This document shows, piece by piece, positions 37,046-48,267 of a DNA stretch of 64,000 nucleotides. Both the position numbers and the translations under genes were made by a program. Positions within the stretch are counted from its first letter, which is position 1, and each line of letters starts with the position of its first letter. The notes beneath the pieces were generated by a model. The model saw only the letters and a list, made by a program, of their open reading frames with translations, made no database searches and had not been told where the DNA came from. Source of the stretch: Alopecurus myosuroides. Its lineage: Eukaryota; Streptophyta; Magnoliopsida; Poales; Poaceae. The stretch lies in assembly GCA_028641055.1 (NCBI GenBank), contig CM054062.1, positions 24,002,536-24,066,535 of the forward strand. The letters run 5' to 3'.

Positions 37046-37641
37046 CATATAAGTAAAATAAAATAATACCCACATATAAATTGAGACTTTGAAGAGAAAA
37101 CTTTTAATTTTTTTAGTTTATTTTCTTCAAAACAATTATTTACACTTTTCTAGAGCTTTTATTAGGGAAAGTGAGTTAATAACTGAAATTTGCCTAACAT
37201 CATTTTTATTTGCATGGATCCACATTGTTGGTATGTGTGTTTAGGATAAATAGGAAAAATTTAAAACGCAGATTTAAAATGTACTTGCTTCATTATGATC
37301 TGCCAATTTAATGCACAAAAGTGAGATGTACTACTTGCTTCCCCATTTAAATAAATTTTGGCCAATTCTCCGAAGCTAATTCAAATTTTATCTAGATGCG
37401 TGTTCTTGTTTGCTTCTTAAAATATCCCAAAATCATTTAAAGATACCCAGATCGGATTCTATCCAATAACCACACAAGGTGTTGGAAGATTTAGACCCTT
37501 GCTACGAATAGTTGTCCCAACAATTTTGACCTCTCCTTGGACATGAATTCCATTTATGTATACTAGTTTTTAGGAAAACAGATAAACACCGATTTTGACA
37601 AACTGTAAAGAAAAAAGCTTCAAAAACTGACCTATGGTGTA

Positions 37642-37722
37642 CTTCCTCCGTTCCAAATTGTGAGTCTTTTTAGCGAGGTAAAACAGTTTGCCAAAAAGGC
37701 TTACGTTTTGGAACCGAAGGAG
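37642..37722. mobile_element. Stowaway-like MITE (81 bp)
   Basis: Starts CTTCCTCCGTTCCAAATTGT and ends TTTTGGAACCGAAGGAG, with TA on both sides. Terminal complementarity covers about 17 bp with a few mismatches. Confidence 0.75.
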
Positions 37723-37724
37723 TA

Positions 37725-38008
37725 TAACCATTAATGGCTAAAAGCCAAATGAGTAAGGTTATGATCATATCCATGTCGTAGTTCGTGAGAATGTGACCAT
37801 ATTTGGCACATAGGTCCTTTGCCTGCCGTCCCAAAAAAATTTCACCAAAAAGGAGTTTTCGACTTTACTTTAAAAACATTATTTTTCATGTTCCAACTAC
37901 GAAAAATGATGTTTTCTTAAAGCCGGGGTAGTGCATAGTATATGATTTAAAATGGTACATCTTTAATTTTCACGCAAGGTAGACTATGTTGAATGGCCAA
38001 TTGCTAAG
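37725..38008. other. Spacer between MITEs
   Basis: Non-coding; no gene or repeat family recognised. Confidence 0.3.
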
Positions 38009-38010
38009 TA

Positions 38011-38113
38011 CTCCCTCCGTTCACAAATAGATGATTTTCATTTGTCTAAATATATGTAGACATGTTTGTGAATACAATTATATTTTCACAAATGGAAGTC
38101 ATCTATTTGTGAG
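38011..38113. mobile_element. Stowaway-like MITE with eroded right end (about 103 bp)
   Basis: The left end CTCCCTCCGTTCACAAATAG pairs with CTATTTGTGAG near 38,103, but the right terminal GGAGGGAG is lost. TA is present on the left and near the right end. Confidence 0.65.
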
Positions 38114-38199
38114 TATTAAAGTAAATCTCGCTTTCCACCTTTTTTTTCATTAGATGAAGTTTATCTAATAAGTACTACTCTATTTCGAAACGGCATTAT

Positions 38200-39180
38200 G
38201 TGACTAGCTAGCGGGGCGACTAAACGTGGCCGAGGCGAAGGGCGAGGTCGGCCGCCGCGTGCGCATTCAGCCATTCACCCGTACGTACGGCTGCAGGATA
38301 CAGATGAGAGTTAGGCAGGGTGACTCGTTTTCGTTTGCATGCAACCCCCAGGAAGAGGGTCAAGCCGCGTAATCAGCATACTAACTGAGTAGTTAATTAA
38401 TTTAATTAGCAGGATATATATTCCACATGACGAAAGGCAATCCATCGAGTCCAGTGCGTGTGTACGTACTTTCTGCCTTGCTCGAGATTCGATCGGCTAA
38501 AGCTCGATCGAGTCAAGTCGTGCGTGATCCGAAACCGAAAGGCGTAGGAACATCCTTGCCCAAGTAACCGGACCAGCTGGCCACCGAGCGAGCTCACCGT
38601 ACGCACCCACGGACAGACCGTTCCACGCAGGACGGTCAGCAGCCATCGATGGAGCGACTCGTGTGGCCATGTGATGCGGGCAGAGTTCGAGTTGGAGCAT
38701 TTCGACACGTTCTCTCTGCACTGCACGTACGCTGTACTTCATACTGGCCTCCAGTCGGGGATAAGAAGAGAAGAAAACCTACGAGGGAGGACACGTGTCA
38801 CGTACGTACAGTCGATCGGGTCTTGACTTGAGCGACGTCTGCAGTCAAAAGAGCGATCTGGACCACAACGTACGCGCGCGATAGGTAACTACTGTAGCTC
38901 CCTCTGTGACTGATCTATCGCGCACGTGCGTTCTAACCGTCCACGGCTCTTGCCGATGGAAACGGTAGTCGAGTTGCTTGTCTCCAAGACGCGCACGTGG
39001 CAGCTGCCTCACACGGCCGGTCGACCAAGCCAGGTTTGCCCCGTACCGGCCGGCAGACGGGTTACGGTCAAAACGCCCGCGGGTCGGATAAACTTGGGAC
39101 GTACGTCGATCACTCAAACCTTGCAGCTCATGTTCACAGTTTACAAACACCTCGAACAAAAAGGTACTTATCCCGTCCCG
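38200..39180. other. GC-rich, G-box-rich island without a supported gene
   Basis: Much richer in GC and CpG than its neighbours, with repeated CGTACG and several CACGTG/ACGTG cores (for example GGACACGTGTCACG near 38,790 and GCGCACGTGG near 38,992). Frames here are short, overlap on both strands and carry no domain. It could be an orphan promoter or an eroded first exon; no transcript structure can be shown. Confidence 0.35.
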
Positions 39181-39608
39181 AATTATAAAACTAGAAGGAT
39201 ATCTCGCGCGTTGCTGCGCTGGTCTCTTTAGAAACTTTAATATATTGTTAATAAAAATTTATAAGAGATGGAATACATTATGTTTTCTAATTAAATATGA
39301 AAAATTCAATTGATCATAGTATATATATTTTAAATTATTATTAAAAATATTTAGATTGTTTAGTAAATAGATAATGTCTAACTTGCATGTAGTAATTAAT
39401 AAATATTAGTGAAGATGACATGAACAATTGATTGGCTAGGAGAATGGATAATGTGGATAGCTTGCATGTTGAGATAGAAAAATCAGCAATGCATGCTAGT
39501 GGGGTTTTGCTTTATAAGAAGTGTAGATACCGTATATTCAACGTTGACTATGTATGGACTTAAATGACTGATAAACACACGGGGGATCACATCTAGATAT
39601 ATGTAAAT
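39181..39608. other. AT-rich spacer
   Basis: TATA-rich non-coding DNA. GGATATCTCGCGCGTTGC at 39,198 may be part of a small repeat. The lower end of the minus-strand LINE fragment is not marked by a T run here. Confidence 0.3.
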
Positions 39609-40250
39609 CTAAACTAAAACCACGACAAACCTTATGCAATTTTGGCGTTGAATACTACGTCGTTCCTGGCCTTCCAGAGCTGCCAAAGCAACGCGGCAAG
39701 GCAAAGCTCCCAAGCCCTGCTGTCGACGGAGACGGGGCACGCAATGTCCCATAGAGAGGAGCAGTCGTCGACTGCACACCCAAGCCGCCGCCACGTCTCC
39801 CTCGGCACGGTGCAGTCATAGAGAAGATGATGAGTGGTCTCTTCTGCACCGCGGGAGACACAAAGCGGAGAAGAAGCGCAACCCTTGTAGTGGAGGTTGC
39901 TTCGAGAGCTCAGCCGGTGGGAGTCCGCAAGTATGCAAAAGATCTTGATCTTAGACAGGAGACAAATGTCCCAGCAGCGAAGCGCAGAACTGTCATGTGC
40001 GCCGACCGAGTCGGTGGTGACATACACGGCACGAGAAGGGAACGATAGCTCGGCACACCAGGCCATCCAACGGCGGTCCTCGCGGTCATCCATGGAGGTG
40101 GAGTCGAGAATGCAATGCACGGAAGAGAGCTCGCAGTCGGCGGTTGAAGAAAGACGCGGACTAAGGGCAGAAACACATTTGCATCTTGGAGAAGTCCTTT
40201 TGAGGCATACACCCGAAAACCATTGCACATGTTGCTCATGGGTAGGATCC
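39609..40250 (-). pseudogene. LINE zf-RVT domain fragment
   Basis: The minus-strand frame (Met at 40,228) contains a helix with SKIKIFC, then GCASSPLCVSRGAEETTHHLLYDC and later LWQLWKARNDVVF. This is the zinc-binding zf-RVT region found after the reverse transcriptase in plant LINEs and RT-derived proteins. No RT or endonuclease is present, so this is a 5'-truncated or eroded copy. Its sequence differs clearly from the zf-RVT of the two larger LINEs, so it is another family. Confidence 0.7.
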
Positions 40251-40399
40251 CAAAAAAATCCTTAATTAATTGAACGATTTGGAGGAATTTTACTAAATGG
40301 GGGAAAAAGTATCGCAATGCACAAGTACGAGGTCAAAAGTAATGGTTTCTGATTCTCACTTCTAAACTAAAAAATAGTCATGTATCTCATTGTTCAGAT

Positions 40400-41503
40400 T
40401 TTTTTCTGAAATGGAGGTTCTACCCACAGCCTCTGCATCAAAATGATGCACATAACCGGTTTTTTATTAATAATAAAAGGGAATCACGAAGCCTTACAAA
40501 GAGTTACAAGGATCAACCAAAATCCACCTGCCCGACGGACATCGTCACACCTACAAAGTCTTGATGAAGGGGGTGGTCATTGTCGGAGCCACATTCTCCG
40601 ACCTAACACACCAACGCGCATCATCTAATCCGGTTGCTTCCAGTAAACTGCCCGATGACGAACTAGGAGCACATAACCGGTTTAGCATGCCCGCATTATA
40701 CATCGTTGTGCATACTCAGAAACCGCTACCGCCGACATCTGCAAAACCATATTTTGAAGAGATCAATGCAGAAACCTTGTCAGGCCTGCCATCAACGCCG
40801 AACAGCCCCACCTTTCTGTGTGTGTGTCCATCGCCAAAACTCCGCGGCTCCACGCCGTCAAGACTCGCCGTCTTCGACAAATATGAAAAACCGCACCACC
40901 AACGAACCCCTCCAGGCGGCTCGTGTTCCAAAAACGATCCCCCCAAGGGGTAATTGACACCGAAGGTGTCGCCATCATCCGATGTAGATATACCAGATCT
41001 AGGGTTCCCCCCGAAACACAGTGTAGGAGGCGAGTGATTAGCGGCGGCGACTCCTTCAAAAAGGTGACAACACCCATGGGTGTCGCAGTAGTCGGCCTGA
41101 GCCCGACTTGCACCGGCCGCCGTCCTCCCATCCTAGATCCGACGGGATCCAACCTACGCGCTGCAGCCCGAGCCAAGCCGTGGAGGAGGGAGGTCACCGC
41201 GCCGTCCCTTGCACCGCCGATCTTCCTGGATGGGATCAACCGCCATACACCGCGCCACTGAGATGCAGCCACACCGTGACGCCGGTGGGCGGCGACAGCG
41301 CCACGCCTCGGCCTTAGTAGAACCCACGTCATGCCGGCTCCATTGCGCAAGAGGGACAGGAGAGGACCCGGCCGCCAGTGGCGCCGGCTAGGCTTTGCCC
41401 AGCCGCACCCTTTGCCGGCGGGGGAGGAGGAGAGGGAAGGGGCTGCGAGCGGCGCCGCGCGGGGGCGAGGGAAGGGTTAGGGTTTGGTTGGCCCAATCCC
41501 ATG
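40400..41503 (-). mobile_element. LINE-derived retroposon without RT (1.1 kb), 13-bp target duplication
   Basis: Perfect TCATTGTTCAGAT copies flank it (40,387-40,399 and 41,504-41,516). On the minus strand it ends with an AATAAAA-type stretch, a GCATCATTTTGATGC stem-loop (40,435-40,449), GCAGAGGC and an A run, the same tail as the 172-bp insert at 27.3 kb. The body is GC-rich. A 195-residue minus-strand frame (40,763-41,350) is Arg/Gly-rich with no domain that I recognise. The element is either a 5'-truncated copy with an unusually long 3' UTR or a non-autonomous LINE derivative. Confidence 0.75.
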
Positions 41504-41516
41504 TCATTGTTCAGAT

Positions 41517-42864
41517 ATATAGTATCACTGGAATTTCTCTATGACGACAATTCTCTCTATTATACCATATGTCACCATGGCGCGTTATCCTAATTAATTT
41601 TAGATATCACATATTTTTTATATGTAAATAAGCATTAATTGCAGGAAATGACACTAGGATATTATTTTACTGTACAAAATGTTTCTGTCTGCTCTAGATG
41701 ATGTGAAATACTACTGTACAAGAAACTACCGTCTCATCAAATATTGCACGTGTCTTAAATAGCTACGGGATAAGCACGACATGCATGTACACAGCTTTTG
41801 TATGGTCTGCAGGCGAACTTCAGATTAAGATAAGACTTGGCTACTTTCATTTGATGTGAACCGTTCCACGGCCAGCCTCCGTGACACACACTGTACAAGT
41901 CAATGCTTTGTTAGCAGCCAGCTTAGCCACCACATACCGTGCCTTGAAACGCCAACTCCTAAGAAAGATCTAGTTTACGTACTGTCCAATCCACACTCCA
42001 AAGAAGATTAACACCGCCGCAGAAAGTTTAATTGATTGGAGAAACTCAGTATTGCAGCGACTGGAAATTAGCTCATTTGACAAATTGATTTGCATCCTCT
42101 CGAGAAAAAACACACAATTGCAGACCAGAGAGATCTTTGTAGTTGTGGTTACCATGCATCGATCGTATCTATGGTAAAAACTTCCATGCAAAAGTCATAT
42201 AGAATTGTAGTATTGTACTATAGTTTACTTGGAAAAGTACGTTCCAAGAAAATTGTTCTCTCTTCCTGTCACACTGTGAAAAGGTTCTACTAGTCCAAGT
42301 CTCCTCCAGGGCTCCCGTATAACACGGCGCGCGCATGCATGCATGTGCATAGTAGCGACTGTTAACGACTAAATTGGTTTAACAGGTAGTGCATGTGAAC
42401 ATTCAAGTACCTGTACAGTCAAGACACGTATAAACACCTACAGTATCTTACAATCAACGTACGAATTGTAAAAGGGTTGCTGGCCTATGGTATAGCAGAG
42501 CTGGTGGCCATCCTCACATGAAGATATTCCTATTTTATTTGCTGCGCCGTTGTTGCGATACGTAGGAGTACGCAGGCAAAGTCAAGCTTTCTTTTATCTA
42601 TTCATGGCTGCTACTCAGGATATTATTCAGGGTAACATGCATGATGCAGAAGTCCTCCCTGATTTTTGGATTCAAACTACCAGATGGATGTTGAATGGAC
42701 ACCACGTATACAAGTGACGATGGTTGATATGAACCATATACGATTTTCTAAAAAAACTAGTATTGAATATTCCACTCCCGAAATAAACTAGTCAGTAACC
42801 AATATCTTTATTATTAAGGTTACAATGGTGGTGAGGCGGTGTCACACTTCCACTAAATACAGAA
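41517..42864. other. Low-copy-looking spacer left of the intact Copia
   Basis: AT-rich, no supported gene, RNA or repeat. Contains GCGCGCATGCATGCATGTGCATAG-like purine/pyrimidine alternation near 42,330. Confidence 0.35.
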
Positions 42865-42869
42865 GTAAT

Positions 42870-43040
42870 TATCGAACATATTAGGGTTTTGGGTGGGTGA
42901 ACCAACATTGCCCGTAGGTCGTTGGGTTGCGCGTTATATAGAGGTGGAAAGAGGCCTCCACCGTGGCTTACATAAGTTGTATCAATACAACGTGGTGTAC
43001 TACACCATGACTTGTATTGTACGGTACAAAGAGTTCAACA
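42870..43040 (-). repeat. 3' LTR of the intact Copia (171 bp)
   Basis: Identical to 48,079-48,249. It is the downstream LTR in element orientation because the polypurine tract adjoins it at 43,041. Confidence 0.93.
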
Positions 43041-43050
43041 GCCCCCCTTA
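43041..43050 (-). other. Polypurine tract of the intact Copia
   Basis: The minus strand reads TAAGGGGGGC directly before the LTR. The TAA is the gag-pol stop codon, so coding sequence ends right at the tract. Confidence 0.8.
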
Positions 43051-46000
43051 ATCTAAACTATTACAAAGGTTTAGATTACGCTTAAATTCATCTAGCTGTT
43101 TTACAGGCAAAGGCTTAGTAAATCCATCAGCTACCTGGTCCTTGATGGATATGAACTTAATCTCAAGATTTTTGCTTGCCACCCTCTCTCGAACAAAATG
43201 ATAGTCAATCTCTATGTGCTTTGTACGGGCATGAAACACAGGATTTGCTGATAAGTAGGTTGCACCTAAGTTATCACACCATAAGCATGGCTTTTCCTTT
43301 AGCTTTACACCAAGCTCATGAAGAAGTGCTTCTACCCAAATCAGTTCTGCTGTGGCATTTGCAACTGCCTTATATTCTGCTTCAGTGCTTGAACGTGAGA
43401 CTGTGGCTTGCTTGCGAGAACTCCAGGAAACCAAGTTTGGACCAAGAAAGATTGCAAAACCTCCAGTGGATCGTCGATCATCAAGACATCCAGCCCAGTC
43501 TGCATCAGAAAAAGCACTCAAAAGAGTATGAGAAGAACGTGTGAATGTAAGGCCAACTCCCAATGTACACTGAACATATCTCAATATCCTTTTTGCTGCT
43601 GTCCAATGTGATGTTGTTGGAGCATGCAAAAACTGGCAAACTTTGTTAACTGAGAAGGATAAATCTGGACGTGTGAGAGTTAAATACTGTAATGCTCCAA
43701 CAATGCTTCTAAACTGAGTACTGTCTTCAGGACCAAGAATTGTACCTTCATGAAGTGATAGTGGTTCGGTTGGTGACAATGGGGTAGGTGCTGGCTTACA
43801 GTCTTTCATACCTACTCGTTCTAACAAGTCCATGGCATACTTTTCTTGTGTTAGAATTAATCCATCCCGAACTCTTTTAACTTCAATACCCAGAAAGAAA
43901 TGCAGATCACCAAGGTCTTTAATAGCAAAGTGTTGATTTAAATCTCGAAGTAAATCTGATGTGGCCTCATGAGAAGAACTTGCAACTATAATATCATCAA
44001 CATAAATAAGAACAAACATTGTGATACCTGACTGTTGATACAGAAACAATGAGGTGTCAGCCTTTGATGCTATGAATCCAAGATCATGTAGTTTGGAGCT
44101 GAGTTTAGAATACCAAGCTCGGGGGGCTTGTTTCAGACCATATAGAGCCTTGTCAAGTCTGCAAACAAAATGAGGAACATCTGCATTTTCAAAACCTGGA
44201 GGTTGTCTCATATAGACCTCCTCTTCCAGAACACCATGTAAAAACGCGTTCTTGACATCTAGCTGCCGTAAACTCCAACCTCGAGAGACTGCAGTTGCTA
44301 AAACAATTCTGATAGTTGCAGCTTTTACTACTGGACTGAAAGTATCTTCATAGTCTATGCCATACCTTTGCTTGAACCCTTTTGCTACCAAGCAAGCCTT
44401 GTACCTGTCAACTGTACCATCTGCATTTTTCTTTATTCGATAAACCCACTTACAGTCAATTAAATTTTTGCCTGTGCTTGGTGGAACAAGATGCCATGTT
44501 TTGTTTTGAAGCAGTGCATTATACTCCTCCTCCATTGCACTTCTCCATTTGTCATCATCTAGAGCCTCATGCAAAGAAGAGGGCTCACCTGTAGAGGTTA
44601 GCAAACCATGGCGAGTAGAACGTTCCCCATATATTTTTGGTTGTCTACCGTATCGAATAGTACCATCCTCATATTTTCTGGGCTTTTGTATACCTTTTTG
44701 TAGACGTGTTGTTCTTCGGTTGATCACAGGAGAATCAGACGAATCTTCCGCTGCGGAATCCGTCAGCGGTGCTGAAAACGAGGCACCACCTGGTCTGTTG
44801 TCGTTGTCACCTGCGCTCCCTGCGCAGCTGTTGTCGTTGTCTCCCCCGCGCGCTGACTCCGAGGCGCCCAGGGGACTGCCAGCCGCGCGTGCATGCAGGG
44901 GCGATGCGGAAGGAGAGGAGGGGGACCGCTCGGGGGTCCCACTCTGGTGGATGGACGTGCGGGCGCTGGCGCTGTCGGCATGCAAGGGAGGCGACCGGGG
45001 AGAATCTGGCACGGAGTCCGTGCCCGCACCTGCGTCGCCAGGAGACTGCGCGTCTGCATGCGCATGATTGCTGGGCTCCTGATCCGAGGTGGCAGCAGAA
45101 TCAGCATCGGAATCAGCTGCAGAATCTGTATCAAAATCAGTGTCCGTTCTGTCTTCTTGTGTATCATCATGTGCATTATTTTCTGCATGGTTTTGAGCCA
45201 TTTCTTCATCGTTTTGTGCCAAATCTTCTGAGGATGAATCTTCCGGTTCCTGGCCAAGGTTAGTGACAGGAATAACTGGTAAAGGCATAAAGTCATCTAT
45301 GTTTGCACCTGCATGCGTGGAGGTTTGAGGAAGGAGGAGAATATCATCACGGAGACGTTTGCCCGCATTTGGATGTAACGAGGCAAAAGGAAAAACTTGT
45401 TCATCAAACACAACATCTCTAGATATATATACACGGCCTGTGGAAACATCGAGACACTTGACTCCCTTGTGACGAGGGCTATACCCTAGAAACACACAAC
45501 GTGTTGAGCGGAAGGATAGCTTACGAGTGTTATAGGGACGAAGATTGGGCCAACAGGCGCAACCAAAAACACGAAGGGAGTCATAGTTGGGAGTAGTATG
45601 GAGCAAACGTTCAACAGGTGTTTCTGAATTTATGACTTTGCTTGGAAGCAAGTTTATGAGAAAAGTGGCAGTAAGGAATGCTTCATCCCAGAATTTGAAG
45701 GGCATTGATGCATTTGCTAGCAAGGCAAGACCCACTTCAACTATATGACGATGTTTACGCTCAGCGGAGCCATTTTGTTGGTGGGCATGAGGACAAGACA
45801 CATGATGAGTAATACCAATTTTCTGGAAGAAACTATTGAGTTTTTCATATTCACCTCCCCAATCAGTTTGCATGGTGATAATTTTTCTATCAAACTTGCG
45901 CTCAACAAGTTGTTGGAAATTAAGAAAAACTTGATAAACATCAGACTTTTTCTTAAGAAGATAAATCCAAGTAAATTTGCTGAAATCATCAATAAAACTC

Positions 46001-47766
46001 ACATAATATGTATGTTTGCCAACAGAGGCTGGAGCAGGGCCCCAAACATCAGAAAACACTTGTTCCAATGGAACAGTGGAAACACTAGTGGAAACAGGAT
46101 ATGGAAGTTGATGACTTTTGGCTAGTTGGCAAGAATCACATACATAAGGATTTATTTCTGGAGTATGAGCTATTTTATTTTTCCTAAGAACCTGTTGAAC
46201 TATAAATGAAGAGGGATGCCCTAAACGACGATGCCATGTGGATGATGAAGGCTTTATTGAAAGAAAAGCACGCTTGGACGATGACCCCGTAGAGACTGGC
46301 ACTAGAGGATAGAGTCCACCATGACACGGGCCCTTAAACAGAATTCTTCTGGTGGCCTGATCCTTTATCAAGAAAAAGAATGGGTGAAATTCAAGAAAAA
46401 CATCATTATCAAGGGTAAGCTTATGAATGGATAGGAGATTCTTTGAGGCACTAGGAACATGAAGTATGTTATTTAAGTGCAAGGAAGCATGGGGTGTGTG
46501 CAACATAGAATGACCAATATGACTTATAACCATACCTTTTCCATCAGCTGTGTGAACTCGTTCACGTCCATCATACTTCTCACGAGCAGATAACTTGCTT
46601 AATTCCCCAGTGATGTGATCAGTAGCACCGGTATCAGAATACCAGTTTGTATCCACCCCATAGGAAGCAACATGTGCAGACTTGTTGTTGTCACGCTCAT
46701 CATCATCATCAGTATCATCCCCGTAGCGCCACCAGCAATCTGCAGCAGGGTGGCCATGTTTCTTGCAGATCTGGCATGTGACATCAACAAAAGGAGTGGG
46801 TGTACGATCACGCCGGAAGCGACGTCGTCCTCGGTTTCCATCATCACGGCGTCGAGTGTCACGTGTATCATCACGACGCCCTCCACTGTCACGGCGTCTG
46901 TCCTGTCCATCTCCGTCACGGCGATCACCTCGCCTCTCGTCACGGAAATCAGTGCGCCCACGGTGATCACCGCGGTCACCGTGATCAGTGCGACCACGAT
47001 AGTCACCGCGGTCTCGGCCCCCTCCATCACGACGATCACCGCGTCGCTCGTCACGAGGGCCACGGGAGTCCCTGCCTCCTCTTTGAACTGCATTTGCCGA
47101 GGACGTAAAAGTGGCAGAGGAGTCACCTAGCATGTCATTGCGCATATCATATGCGGCAAGCTGGCTGAACAGATCATCGAGGGTCGTGTTTGGGTTTCCA
47201 TTGACAGTAGTGACAAGGGCATTGTATGAACCGTCTAGACCATGGAGAATGTATCCAATGAGTTCATCATCTTCAAGGGGCTTCCCAGCTGCAGCTAGTT
47301 CGGCGGCAAGACTCTTCATCTTAGTAACATATTGATCGGCAGTAAGGTCTTTCTTTTTGGTGTCATTGAGAGCTGAACGTAGAAGCTGAACTTTGGATCT
47401 AGAAGCTGACGAGAACATGAGATTGATACATGCCCATACCTCTGCAGTCGATTCCATCCGGATGACATGAGGAAGAATGTCGGGGGAGAGAGAGTTCAGC
47501 AGGAACCGGAGGACCTGTTGGTCCCGAGCTATCCAAGCCAGATAGGCTGGGTTTTCCACCATGATCACCTTGTTGTCGCTGTCCTTGCTCTCGATGGTTT
47601 TGGGAGGAGCACGATCCGTACCCTCAAGCAGTCCCATCACATTGGCACCTCGAAATGCGGGGAAGACAAGCGCCTTCCAGAGCAAGAAATTCCCTCGGGT
47701 GAGGAGCTGAGTTGGCGGTGCACCGAGTGCTGCAGACAGCGAAGAGCTTGATGTCGAGGAACTCAT
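43048..47766 (-). CDS. Copia Gag-Pol polyprotein, complete single frame (1,572 aa)
   Basis: Encodes all activities for retrotransposition: particle formation, polyprotein cleavage, integration and reverse transcription in cytoplasmic particles. Domains in order: UBN2-like Gag (about residues 25-210), Arg/Gly/Asp-rich basic repeats (about 230-320), CCHC knuckle C331-C334-H339-C344, protease DTGA at 378-381, GAG-pre-integrase ([13 protein letters not shown]), integrase with D573, D635 and E669, a long acidic Ser/Asp/Ala-rich linker (about 830-1,030), RVT_2 from about 1,080 with YVDD at 1,255-1,258, and RNase H ([26 protein letters not shown]). It ends at the polypurine tract. The Met at 47,766 follows a roughly 300-nt leader. 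Oddity: residue 1,125 is Cys (KACLVAKGF) where Copia RTs normally have Arg, the change expected from CpG deamination, and it may harm activity. Confidence 0.95.
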   Translation of the reverse strand: MSSSTSSSSLSAALGAPPTQLLTRGNFLLWKALVFPAFRGANVMGLLEGTDRAPPKTIESKDSDNKVIMVENPAYLAWIARDQQVLRFLLNSLSPDILPHVIRMESTAEVWACINLMFSSASRSKVQLLRSALNDTKKKDLTADQYVTKMKSLAAELAAAGKPLEDDELIGYILHGLDGSYNALVTTVNGNPNTTLDDLFSQLAAYDMRNDMLGDSSATFTSSANAVQRGGRDSRGPRDERRGDRRDGGGRDRGDYRGRTDHGDRGDHRGRTDFRDERRGDRRDGDGQDRRRDSGGRRDDTRDTRRRDDGNRGRRRFRRDRTPTPFVDVTCQICKKHGHPAADCWWRYGDDTDDDDERDNNKSAHVASYGVDTNWYSDTGATDHITGELSKLSAREKYDGRERVHTADGKGMVISHIGHSMLHTPHASLHLNNILHVPSASKNLLSIHKLTLDNDVFLEFHPFFFLIKDQATRRILFKGPCHGGLYPLVPVSTGSSSKRAFLSIKPSSSTWHRRLGHPSSFIVQQVLRKNKIAHTPEINPYVCDSCQLAKSHQLPYPVSTSVSTVPLEQVFSDVWGPAPASVGKHTYYVSFIDDFSKFTWIYLLKKKSDVYQVFLNFQQLVERKFDRKIITMQTDWGGEYEKLNSFFQKIGITHHVSCPHAHQQNGSAERKHRHIVEVGLALLANASMPFKFWDEAFLTATFLINLLPSKVINSETPVERLLHTTPNYDSLRVFGCACWPNLRPYNTRKLSFRSTRCVFLGYSPRHKGVKCLDVSTGRVYISRDVVFDEQVFPFASLHPNAGKRLRDDILLLPQTSTHAGANIDDFMPLPVIPVTNLGQEPEDSSSEDLAQNDEEMAQNHAENNAHDDTQEDRTDTDFDTDSAADSDADSAATSDQEPSNHAHADAQSPGDAGAGTDSVPDSPRSPPLHADSASARTSIHQSGTPERSPSSPSASPLHARAAGSPLGASESARGGDNDNSCAGSAGDNDNRPGGASFSAPLTDSAAEDSSDSPVINRRTTRLQKGIQKPRKYEDGTIRYGRQPKIYGERSTRHGLLTSTGEPSSLHEALDDDKWRSAMEEEYNALLQNKTWHLVPPSTGKNLIDCKWVYRIKKNADGTVDRYKACLVAKGFKQRYGIDYEDTFSPVVKAATIRIVLATAVSRGWSLRQLDVKNAFLHGVLEEEVYMRQPPGFENADVPHFVCRLDKALYGLKQAPRAWYSKLSSKLHDLGFIASKADTSLFLYQQSGITMFVLIYVDDIIVASSSHEATSDLLRDLNQHFAIKDLGDLHFFLGIEVKRVRDGLILTQEKYAMDLLERVGMKDCKPAPTPLSPTEPLSLHEGTILGPEDSTQFRSIVGALQYLTLTRPDLSFSVNKVCQFLHAPTTSHWTAAKRILRYVQCTLGVGLTFTRSSHTLLSAFSDADWAGCLDDRRSTGGFAIFLGPNLVSWSSRKQATVSRSSTEAEYKAVANATAELIWVEALLHELGVKLKEKPCLWCDNLGATYLSANPVFHARTKHIEIDYHFVRERVASKNLEIKFISIKDQVADGFTKPLPVKQLDEFKRNLNLCNSLD

Positions 47767-47796
47767 CTTCTTCTCGATCTAGGAGTCTGGTTGTTG

Positions 47797-48055
47797 GTTT
47801 CTGGGCGGCGGCAGATGAGAATCTACGGCGGCAGGGTTTTGGATTTTGTTGTATGCGGCGGTCAGAAGACGACGGCGGCAGGTTATCTGGGCGGCGGCAG
47901 ATTGGGATCTACAGCGGCAGGTTTTTGGGTGTATGGCGGCGGCAGACAGAGGATCTACGGCGGCAGGTGTTGTGGTTTTTGGGGTATTGGGCTGATGCGG
48001 CGGCGGCGGCCAGAGGACGGCGGCGGCGGCGGCACAACGGCGGCTAGATCGTCGC
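47797..48055 (-). repeat. GCGGCG-rich repeats in the Copia leader
   Basis: On the plus strand, GGCGGCGGCAGA...ATCTACGGCGGCAGG units recur near 47,805, 47,888 and 47,936 with 40-80 bp spacing, then a GCGGCGGCGGC tract follows (47,997-48,032). They lie between the primer site and the gag-pol start, so they form the 5' untranslated leader and could fold or slow scanning. Confidence 0.7.
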
Positions 48056-48066
48056 GGAAGAGACTA

Positions 48067-48078
48067 GCTCTGATACCA
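48067..48078 (-). other. Primer binding site of the intact Copia, tRNA-iMet type
   Basis: The minus strand reads TGGTATCAGAGC, directly abutting the LTR end with no spacer. Confidence 0.9.
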
Positions 48079-48249
48079 TATCGAACATATTAGGGTTTTG
48101 GGTGGGTGAACCAACATTGCCCGTAGGTCGTTGGGTTGCGCGTTATATAGAGGTGGAAAGAGGCCTCCACCGTGGCTTACATAAGTTGTATCAATACAAC
48201 GTGGTGTACTACACCATGACTTGTATTGTACGGTACAAAGAGTTCAACA
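48079..48249 (-). repeat. 5' LTR of the intact Copia (171 bp) with TATA box
   Basis: Identical to the 3' LTR. A TATATAA box lies at 48,149-48,143 on the minus strand, about 100 bp into the LTR, so this is the expected promoter of the genomic RNA. Confidence 0.92.
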
Positions 48250-48267
48250 GTAATGTCACTGCAATGC

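Larger units (their letters stand above)
42870..48249 (-). mobile_element. Complete Copia LTR retrotransposon (5,380 bp), apparently very young
   Basis: Flanked by GTAAT on both sides (42,865-42,869 and 48,250-48,254). The two 171-bp LTRs look identical base for base. Primer site, polypurine tract and a single uninterrupted gag-pol frame are all present. In element orientation the LTR runs TGTTGAAC...TTCGATA, so its termini are TG...TA, not TG...CA; the duplication and the abutting primer site fix this. Short LTRs, a size near 5 kb and the WHRRLGHPS pre-integrase motif suit the Retrofit/Ale clade, which is an inference. Confidence 0.95.

Noticed and set aside
39609..40250. Domesticated host gene with a zf-RVT domain
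   Set aside because: Only the zinc-binding fragment is present, without upstream exons or an intact start; a truncated LINE is simpler.
46763..47130. Long plus-strand frames opposite the Copia gag, rich in Arg/Ser or His
   Set aside because: They mirror the Arg/Asp-rich repeats of the real minus-strand Gag and carry no domain.
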